Source: Paludisphaera rhizosphaerae
Lineage (GTDB): Bacteria; Planctomycetota; Planctomycetia; Isosphaerales; Isosphaeraceae
NCBI RefSeq assembly: GCF_011065895.1
Contig: NZ_JAALCR010000032.1
Coordinates: 1-58,927 of the forward strand
Direction: 5' to 3'
DNA length: 58,927 bases
Of the stretch, positions 52,350-58,927 are shown in pieces; within the stretch, counting starts at the first letter, position 1, and every line of letters begins with the position of its first letter. The notes under the pieces were generated by a model. That model saw only the letters and a list, made by a program, of their open reading frames with translations, searched no databases and was not told the origin of the DNA. The position numbers and the translations under genes were made by a program.

Positions 52350-52568
52350 TCAAGGGGGTAAGTACGCCCCCATCGTCCAGAAAAACCAGGTCGTCGCACA
52401 CCCCACAATCATCAACACGAGCCCGGCAGCCACGGCGGGGGCGCCCTGAAGGGTGAGCTTGCGAGTCGCACGCACTTTTTTCCGCGCGATCGTGAGCAAT
52501 CCGTAGACGAACGTTCCGGGGCCGAAGGCCAGCATCAGGAGCAGGTAAATCAGGATGGCCTCGGCCAT
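52350..52568 (-). CDS. Small membrane protein of unknown function between comF and hemC
   Basis: A 72-residue protein with two hydrophobic helices (about 4-24, ILIYLLLMLAFGPGTFVYGLL, and about 46-66, AVAAGLVLMIVGCATTWFFW) joined by a basic loop (ARKKVRATRKLTL). The ATG is 10 bp after the comF stop, so it is very likely in the same operon. There is no known domain. The ends of the loop are Arg/Lys-rich, consistent with the positive-inside rule. The role is unknown. Confidence 0.65.
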   Translation of the reverse strand: MAEAILIYLLLMLAFGPGTFVYGLLTIARKKVRATRKLTLQGAPAVAAGLVLMIVGCATTWFFWTMGAYLPP

Positions 52569-52578
52569 CGGGCCCTCA

Positions 52579-53373
52579 TCAACGTTCGCGGGAAACGACG
52601 ACCGCCACGACGCGACGGGCTCCGGCCCGTTTCAGCGCTCGAGCGGCGGAGCCCAGGGTGGCTCCGGTGGTCAGGACGTCGTCGACGAGCAGGATGGTGC
52701 GGCCCTTCAGGAGCGAGGGGCCGACGCCGCGACGGGGGGCGAAGGCTCCTCGCATGACGAGGGCTCGCTCCTGTCGGCCTCGGCCGACCAGGTGGGGCGT
52801 CGGCTTGATTCTTCGCAGCAGGCGTCGGTGCTCGCGGCCGAGCGTCTCAGCCAGGGCGCCGGCCAGCGCGTCGGCCTGATTGTATCTCCGGGCCAGCCGG
52901 CGGAACCAGTGCTGCGGCACCGAGGCGACCAGGGCGTCGGCCGGAACGGCGTCGAACGTCTCGCGGCGGGACTCGGCCCAGAGAGCGGCCATCGCCGGCG
53001 CCAGGAACGCCCCACGCTCCTTCTTGAGGTTCAGGACGAACTCGCGCCAGGGGGAGTCGTGATCGTGTGCTCCGAGAGCAACCGCCGAGTCGAACCCCAG
53101 CGGCCGGCGTCGGCAGTGATGGCAGCCGCCGCGGAGGTCGGCGAACGGTCCGATCGGCAGGGCGCACCGGGGGCAGGAGAGGGCGGCGTAGCTTTCGGCG
53201 AGCTCCAGCAACTCGCCCCGACAGGTTGAGCAGAAAGGCCCGCGGACGGAAGGGCCGGACGCCTCGCAGAGCAGGCAGCGCCAGGGGAAGACGAGGTCGC
53301 CGACCGCCTCGCCGACGAGCCGCCAGGCCGTCGCGAGCCGTCCGACGGCGTTCGAGCCGCCGGCCGAGGCCAC
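52579..53373 (-). CDS. comF: ComF family protein (amidophosphoribosyltransferase-like)
   Basis: A 264-residue protein. The N-terminal zinc ribbons carry Cys pairs C33/C36/C48/C51 and C67/C70/C84/C87. The C-terminal phosphoribosyltransferase-like domain has ILLVDDVLTTGATL near residues 228-241, the PRPP-binding loop that defines this superfamily. In naturally competent bacteria ComF helps take up DNA; in many others its role is unclear. The GTG start lies 1 bp after the TGA of the sigma gene, so the two genes are coupled. Confidence 0.9.
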   Translation of the reverse strand: MASAGGSNAVGRLATAWRLVGEAVGDLVFPWRCLLCEASGPSVRGPFCSTCRGELLELAESYAALSCPRCALPIGPFADLRGGCHHCRRRPLGFDSAVALGAHDHDSPWREFVLNLKKERGAFLAPAMAALWAESRRETFDAVPADALVASVPQHWFRRLARRYNQADALAGALAETLGREHRRLLRRIKPTPHLVGRGRQERALVMRGAFAPRRGVGPSLLKGRTILLVDDVLTTGATLGSAARALKRAGARRVVAVVVSRER

Positions 53374-53374
53374 C

Positions 53375-54034
53375 TCAGCGCCCCTCGGCGCGGGGTCTTG
53401 GAACCGAGTCGTCCAGCTGGAGGTAGGGCTCCAGCCGCTCGCGAAGCTCGTTTCGCGCCCGGGCCAGCAGCGACTTCACGGCCGCCGGCGAGCGGTTCAT
53501 CACCTGGGCGATCTCGGCGTAGCTCATCTCCTCGAACTTGTTGAGGAGGACGGCCATCTTCTGGTCCTCGTTGAGCGACCCCATCGCCTCGCGGACGACC
53601 TCGGAAAGCTCCACCTGGCGCATCTGGGTCGACGCGGTTTTCTCGCGCCCGGGGACGGCCAGGGCGGGGGATTCGGCCCGCGATTCGTCGCCGGCCCCCC
53701 CCATCGGCCGAGAGGGATTGCGACCCTTCGTCCGCGCGTGGTTCATCGCCAGGTTGTTGGCGATGGTGAACAGCCAGGTCGAGAACTTCGCCTTGGGTCG
53801 ATATCCCTTGCGCGCCTTGTACACCCGAAGGAAGACGTCCTGCGAGAGATCCTCGGCCTCGTCCTGGTTGCCGACGATGTGGAAGAGGACGCCGACGAGC
53901 CGGTCTTGATACCGCGCGACCATCGCCTCGAACGCGCCGGGGACGTCGTCGCGGATCTGGAGCATGAGCCGCACGTCCGGATCGCGGGCTTCCAGTTGCC
54001 GTTCCAGCGCGTCGAGTTCTCCTCCTCGGCTCAA
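53375..54034 (-). CDS. ECF RNA polymerase sigma factor (RpoE-like)
   Basis: A 219-residue ECF sigma factor. Region 2 is at about 25-100 (HIVGNQDEAEDLSQDVFLRV, KFSTWLFTIANNLAMNHAR) and region 4 at about 140-200 (EDQKMAVLLNKFEEMSYAEI, AQVMNRSPAAVKSLLARARN). A linker with Ser/Pro lies between. The apparent start is TTG 54034, with AAGGAG 10 bases upstream; the next in-frame ATG at 53965 would cut region 2. It lies between rlmN (44 bp) and comF (1 bp). No anti-sigma gene is adjacent. The C-terminal tail (RPRAEGR) is basic. Confidence 0.93.
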   Translation of the reverse strand: MSRGGELDALERQLEARDPDVRLMLQIRDDVPGAFEAMVARYQDRLVGVLFHIVGNQDEAEDLSQDVFLRVYKARKGYRPKAKFSTWLFTIANNLAMNHARTKGRNPSRPMGGAGDESRAESPALAVPGREKTASTQMRQVELSEVVREAMGSLNEDQKMAVLLNKFEEMSYAEIAQVMNRSPAAVKSLLARARNELRERLEPYLQLDDSVPRPRAEGR

Positions 54035-54078
54035 GGGCGCTCGCTCCTTTCAGCGTCGAAAGTCGATGACGGGGAGGC

Positions 54079-55185
54079 TCACGGACGCGATCCGATGGCG
54101 ACGGGCTCCGACGGCGCCTCCAGGCGGCGACGGAGCTGGCCGCAGGCGGCGTCGATCTCTCGCCCCTTGGTACGACGGACCGTCACCGCCACGCCGAACC
54201 GCCGCACCGTCTCGACGAACCGTCGGACGTCGTCCGGTTCGGGACGCTGGAACGGCAGGCCGGCGACCGTGTTGTAGGGGATCAGATTGACGTGCGCCTT
54301 GCGGCCTTTCAAGAGCTTGCCCAGCGCTGTTGCGTGTTCACGGCGATCGTTGACGCCGCCGAGCAGGACGTACTCATACGTCACCTGGCGGCCGGTGATC
54401 TGGAAGTATTCATCGGCGGCGGCCATCACGGCGGCCAGGCCGACCTTCTCGTTGACCGGCACCAACTCGTCGCGGAGGGCTTCCGTCGGAGCGTGCAGCG
54501 AGACCGCCAGGTGGTACTGGCGGTCCATTCCGGCCAGCTTGCGGATCTTCGCGGGGAGGCCGACGGTCGAGATCGTCACCCTCCGCTGGCTCATGCCCAG
54601 GCCGTCCTCCGGCGAGCAGAATCGGTCGAGGGCGACGAGCAGGTTGTCCAGGTTCGCCAGGCTTTCGCCCATCCCCATCACGACGACGTGCGTGATCGAT
54701 TCGCCGGGCGGCAGGAGAGACTGGGCCTGCAGGACCTGGTCGAAGATCTCCGCGGAGGTCAGGTTGCGTTCGACCCCCTTCAACCCGCTGGCGCAGAAGA
54801 CGCAGCCCATGCCGCAGCCGACCTGCGTGCTGATGCAGACGGTCCGCCGGGGCGGGTCGGACATGGAGACGCACTCGATGTTCCGGCCGTCGCGACAGCG
54901 GAGGAGGAGCTTGTCCGTGCCGTCGTCGGCGATCCCCCGGTAGGCCAGCTCGGTGGCGAACAGCGTCCACTCGGCGTCGAGCTTCTTCCGCAGGTCGAGC
55001 GGAACGTCGGTCATGTCGGCGAACGTCTTGGCCCGCCGATGGAAGGCCCATTGCTGGATCTGCTTGGCCCGATAAGGCTTATGGCCCTGTTCGGCGATCC
55101 ATGCGCGCAGCTCGTCGGCCGACGCCCCGAACAGCGGGCGCTTCGAAGCGACCTCGATCCCCTGCGGCTCTCCGCCTTCTTGCAT
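54079..55185 (-). CDS. rlmN: 23S rRNA (adenine-2503-C2)-methyltransferase RlmN
   Basis: A 368-residue radical-SAM enzyme that methylates A2503 of 23S rRNA (and A37 of some tRNAs). The cluster motif CGMGCVFC at 124-131 gives Cys124, Cys128 and Cys131 for the [4Fe-4S] centre. Other family blocks are GMGESLANLDNL, RRVTISTVGLPAKI and AVSLHAPT. The C-terminal DAACGQLR supplies the Cys that accepts the methyl group in the RlmN mechanism. The length is normal. It is first in the cluster rlmN - sigma - comF - small membrane protein - hemC. Confidence 0.96.
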   Translation of the reverse strand: MQEGGEPQGIEVASKRPLFGASADELRAWIAEQGHKPYRAKQIQQWAFHRRAKTFADMTDVPLDLRKKLDAEWTLFATELAYRGIADDGTDKLLLRCRDGRNIECVSMSDPPRRTVCISTQVGCGMGCVFCASGLKGVERNLTSAEIFDQVLQAQSLLPPGESITHVVVMGMGESLANLDNLLVALDRFCSPEDGLGMSQRRVTISTVGLPAKIRKLAGMDRQYHLAVSLHAPTEALRDELVPVNEKVGLAAVMAAADEYFQITGRQVTYEYVLLGGVNDRREHATALGKLLKGRKAHVNLIPYNTVAGLPFQRPEPDDVRRFVETVRRFGVAVTVRRTKGREIDAACGQLRRRLEAPSEPVAIGSRP

Positions 55186-55425
55186 GCGCGCCCCGCGACC
55201 TCGACGTGACCCCGTCCCTCACGACCCACGCTACCATTGTAGAACCCCCGTTGCCGTCGGCCAAGCCGCGATTCTGGGCGAAGATGCGATGGGAAGCCGG
55301 ACCAAAAGAAAAGCCGGCGCTGAATCTTGTTCCAGCGCCGGCGTGAGTCGCGGGGGGAGTCGTGGATTGTTCGAGTTCGCCGCGGAGGTTGGATGGCGTC
55401 CGCGACGATCGGAGACGGGCTTCGC

Positions 55426-55875
55426 TCAGAGCTTCTTTTCGGCCGAGCTCGCGGCCTTGGGGGCGGCTTTGAATTCCTCGGGGGTCATCTTGGAGATGGT
55501 CCGGTCGAGGTGGAGGACGTAGCCTCCCTTTTCCGGAACGTCCTTGCCGTAGGCGAGGATCTCCGGCGACGAGGTATGGCCCGGCTCTTCCATGGTGTCG
55601 GGGAGGGAGGCCCCCCACTCGACGATGATATCGCCCTGGCGCGCCGACTCCACGGCCGGCGAGACCATGTTCTGCAAGGCCTTCATATCGTCGACCTTGC
55701 GAGGCGGTTGCTTCTTCTTGATCGTGTACATCCGATAGTCTTCGGCGAAGGTCTCAAGAAAGACCTTGTCGTCCGCGGCGCCAGCCGACTGCGATCCTTC
55801 GCCGCCGCAACCCGCCGCCAGGCTCAGGAGGACCGGAACCAGTCCCAGCCATCGCCTTCGATCCAATCCTCGCAT
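55426..55875 (-). CDS. Small lipoprotein downstream of a DUF1559 gene
   Basis: A 149-residue lipoprotein. The signal peptide MRGLDRRRWLGLVPVLLSLAA ends in a lipobox with AAGC, Cys23 as the lipidated residue. The mature part is alpha/beta: LETFAEDYRMYTIKKKQPPR, VDDMKALQNMVSPAVESAR and GGYVLHLDRTISKMTPEEF, ending in an Ala/Lys-rich tail. AAAGGGAA precedes the ATG. It follows the DUF1559 gene by 82 bp on the same strand and forms another DUF1559/lipoprotein cassette, but its body differs from the transthyretin-like lipoproteins at 41 and 44 kb. Confidence 0.8.
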   Translation of the reverse strand: MRGLDRRRWLGLVPVLLSLAAGCGGEGSQSAGAADDKVFLETFAEDYRMYTIKKKQPPRKVDDMKALQNMVSPAVESARQGDIIVEWGASLPDTMEEPGHTSSPEILAYGKDVPEKGGYVLHLDRTISKMTPEEFKAAPKAASSAEKKL

Positions 55876-55957
55876 CGACGAAGTTCCCTTTACTCGGTGC
55901 TCATTCCAAAAGACGGCCCGCCGTCGATCGCGATGGTCGACGGCGGGCGACGTTGGC

Positions 55958-57049
55958 TCAGTACGAGTCGGCGCTGACGATTTCGCCGCCGGCCTTGCTC
56001 CCCAGGGCCCGCCAGGTGGGCAGGCTGATGGAGTCCTTGATGAACCGGACGGAGCCGTCGCAGAAGGCCACGTTCACGCCGCCGGAGTGGTAGCTCCGGG
56101 CCGCGCCGTGAACCTGGGTGTAGGTGGGAAGGTCCGCACAATCCCACAGCTTGTAGTTGGGCGGGACAGTGTGGGAATAGGCGTAGGTCGAAGGAAGACT
56201 GCGGTAGTACATCTGACCGCGATAGCGGATCCGAGTCTGCGTGGCGCCGCTCGCGCAGTCCGCGGGCGGATCGATGGCCGTCGCCCCCGAGAACGAGGCC
56301 GCAGAGGTGTAAACGTTGATCTTGTCGGCGAAGAGGATCTCGGCCGTCGTGTTCTGGACGGCTCGCGACCGCTTCGTCTCTGAGAACAGGGCGGTGTTGC
56401 TCGTGCCGTCGGTGATCTCCGAGAGCTTCACCGGAACGCAGGCCAGGTAGTCGGTGTTCGGCATCGTCTTGGCCGCGTCGAGGAACGCCGAGCCCCCCGT
56501 CTTGAGACGGTAATTGAAGACGCCGGCCCGGCTGGAATCCGGTTCCTGGTTGGTCGCCGTGCCCAACTGCTGGGAGGGGGAGTTGCCCAGGCTGCACATG
56601 TAGTTGTTGTAGCCGAGACCGCCGGGGGCGTACTGGCTGAACTTGGCGGTCTCGCCGTCAGACGGGCAGACGTAGGCCGAGACGATCTGATAGCTGGCCG
56701 TGAGCTGCGCCGGAGCGCCGGTGTCGATCCCGTGCTGGAGGTTGAACGCCGAATAGGCCGCCGACTGCTCCAAATACGGCAGCAACATCGCCAGCGACGA
56801 CATCCGCGTCGTGTACGTGGTCGCGGTCGGGTAGGGCCCGATACCGGGCACCAGATTGCTGTAGGTCGACTCAAAGTTGGCGGCGGCCAGACCCATCTGC
56901 TTCAGGTTGTTGACGCACTGGGCGCGACGGGCGGCCTCGCGGGCGCTCTGTACGGCCGGCAGCAGCAGCGCGATCAGCACGGCGATGATGGCGATCACGA
57001 CGAGAAGTTCAATAAGCGTAAAGCCGCGAAGACGGCGAGTTCGACTCAT
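55958..57049 (-). CDS. DUF1559 pseudopilin
   Basis: A 363-residue DUF1559 protein. The leader MSRTRRLRG precedes [16 protein letters not shown], to be cleaved after Gly9. [20 protein letters not shown] and NFESTYSN follow, with a middle region rich in Thr/Ser/Tyr; the end has HSGGVNVAFCDG (H-X9-DG) and GGEIVSADSY. There is no Shine-Dalgarno, common in this genome for such genes. An upstream AT-rich region carries the likely promoter, and a lipoprotein gene follows 82 bp later. Confidence 0.92.
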   Translation of the reverse strand: MSRTRRLRGFTLIELLVVIAIIAVLIALLLPAVQSAREAARRAQCVNNLKQMGLAAANFESTYSNLVPGIGPYPTATTYTTRMSSLAMLLPYLEQSAAYSAFNLQHGIDTGAPAQLTASYQIVSAYVCPSDGETAKFSQYAPGGLGYNNYMCSLGNSPSQQLGTATNQEPDSSRAGVFNYRLKTGGSAFLDAAKTMPNTDYLACVPVKLSEITDGTSNTALFSETKRSRAVQNTTAEILFADKINVYTSAASFSGATAIDPPADCASGATQTRIRYRGQMYYRSLPSTYAYSHTVPPNYKLWDCADLPTYTQVHGAARSYHSGGVNVAFCDGSVRFIKDSISLPTWRALGSKAGGEIVSADSY

Positions 57050-57538
57050 GCTGATATCCCAGGATTCAGAGGTACGATCAGGGCAGTGGAGGGAGAAGGA
57101 CCGATTGTGGTTGGGTGGTTCACACTCGATCGCTTCTTAATACGATGCAGTAGCCATATCGTATCGTATGGATTTCTGCATTCGGCGTCGAGTAGCGGGG
57201 GCCAAGTCGCAAGGGGGGATGCCGACTGAGGTCGTCGTCGGTTCAACAGCGTGTTGCAAGCTATTTGTGTGCCAAAGCCCCGTGCGGTGAAGTCGTGGTG
57301 ATTTGCAAGTCGTGTTTTGGTAGAAGCTTGTGGTTCGACGAATAATTTCGTCGAGGATTGCGTCGCTTCAGCTCGCTGACATAACGAGCAGGCGTGCACA
57401 GCGACTGGGACGGGTTGATTAATTCTCTTTTATTATCCGCATTCGTGGATCAGGAGCATGCGACCCGGCGTTCGCGACCAGGCCGGAGGCCCCCGGAGCC
57501 CCGCCCTCCCACGAGCGTCTTGCAGGGTATCGGACGAA
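57050..57538. other. Intergenic region between the DUF1559 and sulfatase genes
   Basis: A 489-bp region; the part near 57120-57180 and 57240-57430 is clearly AT-richer than the surrounding genes (for example TTAATTCTCTTTTATTATCC at 57418-57437). It should hold the promoter of the minus-strand DUF1559 gene and the 3' region of the minus-strand sulfatase gene. No gene or clear hairpin is supported, and the short open frames look random. Confidence 0.4.
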
Positions 57539-58927
57539 TCAGGGGGTGATCGGAGTCGCCGGGAGGTTGTCGGCGAACTCCCCCTGGCGCTTGCGGAGGA
57601 GGGCCTTCATCCGGGCGGCGTCCTCGGTGTGCGCGGGGTCGCTGGAGAGGTCATGGGTTTCGTTCGGGTCGGCCTGAAGGTCGAAGAGTTGGACCTTGCC
57701 GACGCGGGGGTAGACGATCAGCTTCCATCTGTCGTCGCGGATGGCCCGCTGGACGTTTCGGTAGGCGGTGAAGACGTCGGAGCGCCGGGTCTTTTCGGTT
57801 CCTCGGAAGACTGGGACGAGGCTGAGGCCCTCGCTGCCTGAGGGAAGGGAGACGCCCGCGAGGTCGCCGAGCGTCGGGAAGAGGTCGAACAGGTAGGCGA
57901 AGGCGTCGATCTTGCGACCGGCCGGGATTCCCGGCCCAGCCAGGATCACCGGCGACCGCATCGAGTGCTCATAGAGGTTCTGCTTGCCGAAGAGCCCATG
58001 GCTGCCAATCGCCAGCCCGTGGTCTGAGGCGAAGACGACGAGAGTGTCGTCCTGCTGGCCGGCGTCGTGGAGCGCCGCGAGGATTCGGCCTACTTGAGCG
58101 TCGAGATACTCAATTGAGGCGTAATAATCGGCCAGGTGCTTGCGGACGATGTCGGGCGTGCGGGGATGAGGGGCGAGCAATTCGTCGCGGACTTTCAACT
58201 CGCCGTTGTCGAACGGGTGTTCGGGGAGAAAGTTGGCCGGCAGGGGCATGGCCTCGTCGCGATACTTTGCCCGGTAGTCGGCCGGGGCGGTTCGGGGGTC
58301 GTGGGGGAAGTTGAAGGCGACGTAGCAGAGGAACGGGGCGTCGCCCGGCTTGCGGCTCGTGATGAACTTCGAGGCCGCATCGGCGAACAGCTTGACGGAG
58401 TGCTCGCCGCTGTTTCGCTTGTTGATGAACGTCCCATCCGGCCCGAGATCCTGGAGCGGCAGGTTGTACGGGTCCCCCATGCCGCCGAAGAAGACGGCCT
58501 CGGCCTGCTGGAACGACTTCGGCAGTGAGGCCGGCCCGTTGTGCCACTTCCCCGTGACGAAGGTCGCGTAGCCGGACTTCGCGAACGCCGCAGGCCAGGT
58601 CTCCACGCCCTGGAGTTTCTCGTCCGTCCGGAACAGGCTGCGGCCGCTCAGGAGCATTGCCCGCGAGGGGACGCAGATCGCCCCCTGGAGGCCGCCGTTG
58701 CAGTAGGCCCGCGTCAGGAATGAGCCGCGCGCGGCGAGGGCGTCCAGGTTCGGCGTGCGGATGTCCGGATTGCCCATCGCGGCGATCGTGTCGGCCCGCT
58801 GGTCGTCGCTGTACAGGAACAGGACGTTGGGCCGCTTGGCACCCTGAGCCGTCGCGAGGACGGGGGCCGTCGCCAGAGCGGTGAACATCAAGAAAGCGAG
58901 TAGCGCCGAATGGCTGCCCTTTGACGT
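57539..58927 (-). CDS. Sulfatase (formylglycine type), 5' end beyond the window
   Basis: At least 463 residues. Counting from TTG 58891, CVPSR at 73-77 is the formylglycine motif (Cys73) followed by AMLLSGRS; FLYSDD near 25-30 and VFASDHGLAIGSHG hold the metal ligands. The frame remains open to the window edge: the bases upstream of 58891 read, in frame, SHSALLAFLMFTALATAP, which extends the hydrophobic stretch into a full signal peptide. The true ATG is therefore probably outside the window and the coordinates here are partial. The substrate is likely a sulfated polymer. Confidence 0.88.
   Translation of the reverse strand, partial: TSKGSHSALLAFLMFTALATAPVLATAQGAKRPNVLFLYSDDQRADTIAAMGNPDIRTPNLDALAARGSFLTRAYCNGGLQGAICVPSRAMLLSGRSLFRTDEKLQGVETWPAAFAKSGYATFVTGKWHNGPASLPKSFQQAEAVFFGGMGDPYNLPLQDLGPDGTFINKRNSGEHSVKLFADAASKFITSRKPGDAPFLCYVAFNFPHDPRTAPADYRAKYRDEAMPLPANFLPEHPFDNGELKVRDELLAPHPRTPDIVRKHLADYYASIEYLDAQVGRILAALHDAGQQDDTLVVFASDHGLAIGSHGLFGKQNLYEHSMRSPVILAGPGIPAGRKIDAFAYLFDLFPTLGDLAGVSLPSGSEGLSLVPVFRGTEKTRRSDVFTAYRNVQRAIRDDRWKLIVYPRVGKVQLFDLQADPNETHDLSSDPAHTEDAARMKALLRKRQGEFADNLPATPITP

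Overview
The window looks like chromosomal DNA of a planctomycete, most likely of the family Isosphaeraceae (Isosphaera/Singulisphaera/Paludisphaera type). The evidence is GC-rich DNA with strong GC bias at third codon positions; four canonical DUF1559 pseudopilins (N-terminal prepilin segment, C-terminal H-X9-DG motif) plus a divergent fifth; two formylglycine-type sulfatases; a planctomycete-style Ser/Thr kinase; N-terminal LExLExR motifs on secreted proteins; a PEP-CTERM protein; several ECF-type sigma factors; and a protein of the large planctomycete family with an RLFACAC-like core. I see no rRNA, tRNA, CRISPR array, insertion sequence or phage gene. The genus is an inference.

Layout. 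1-5.3 kb: a terminator, a small sigma factor, a large repetitive surface protein ending in two strong hairpins, and a PEP-CTERM protein. 5.6-15.1 kb: a BCS1-like AAA ATPase, a secreted alpha/beta hydrolase, a sigma factor translationally coupled to a membrane anti-sigma-like protein, a porin, an LRR membrane protein and a class 3 lipase. 15.1-22.6 kb (minus strand): an unusual phosphatase/cytochrome c' fusion, a 1215-residue FAD/NAD(P)/[2Fe-2S] oxidoreductase fusion, and a DUF1559 + DUF4198/FmdE pair. 22.9-28.6 kb: a small lipoprotein, a pectate-lyase-like protein, an M50 protease and several small proteins, including a possible Nif11-like peptide and an 11-residue-repeat coiled coil. 28.6-37.2 kb: a HerA-like ATPase, an acyltransferase, PPK2, a TPR protein and small proteins. 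37.3-46.5 kb: a sulfatase, two DUF1559/lipoprotein cassettes, trpS, a GlsB-like membrane protein and a C45 autoproteolytic hydrolase. 46.5-51.3 kb: a kinase-receiver fusion, a Tat-exported Gfo/Idh/MocA oxidoreductase and a methyltransferase. 51.3-55.2 kb: a minus-strand housekeeping cluster rlmN - ECF sigma - comF - small membrane gene - hemC. 55.4-58.9 kb: another DUF1559/lipoprotein cassette and a sulfatase whose 5' end runs out of the window.

How genes relate. Most genes are singletons or two- to three-gene units, and convergent neighbours are very tightly packed (often 8-27 bp between stops). The recurring theme is the exported proteome: DUF1559 pseudopilins sit beside small lipoproteins, and there are sulfatases, a polysaccharide-lyase-like protein and a secreted oxidoreductase. 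That fits a polymer-degrading planctomycete with a complex cell surface. The points most worth following up are the protein-phosphatase/cytochrome c' fusion, the DUF4198/FmdE fusion, a lipoprotein gene that appears to start at ATT behind a perfect Shine-Dalgarno, and a perfect 13-bp tandem duplication at the start of the giant oxidoreductase gene. I did not find a clear multi-gene novel system; the novelty is mostly in domain architectures.
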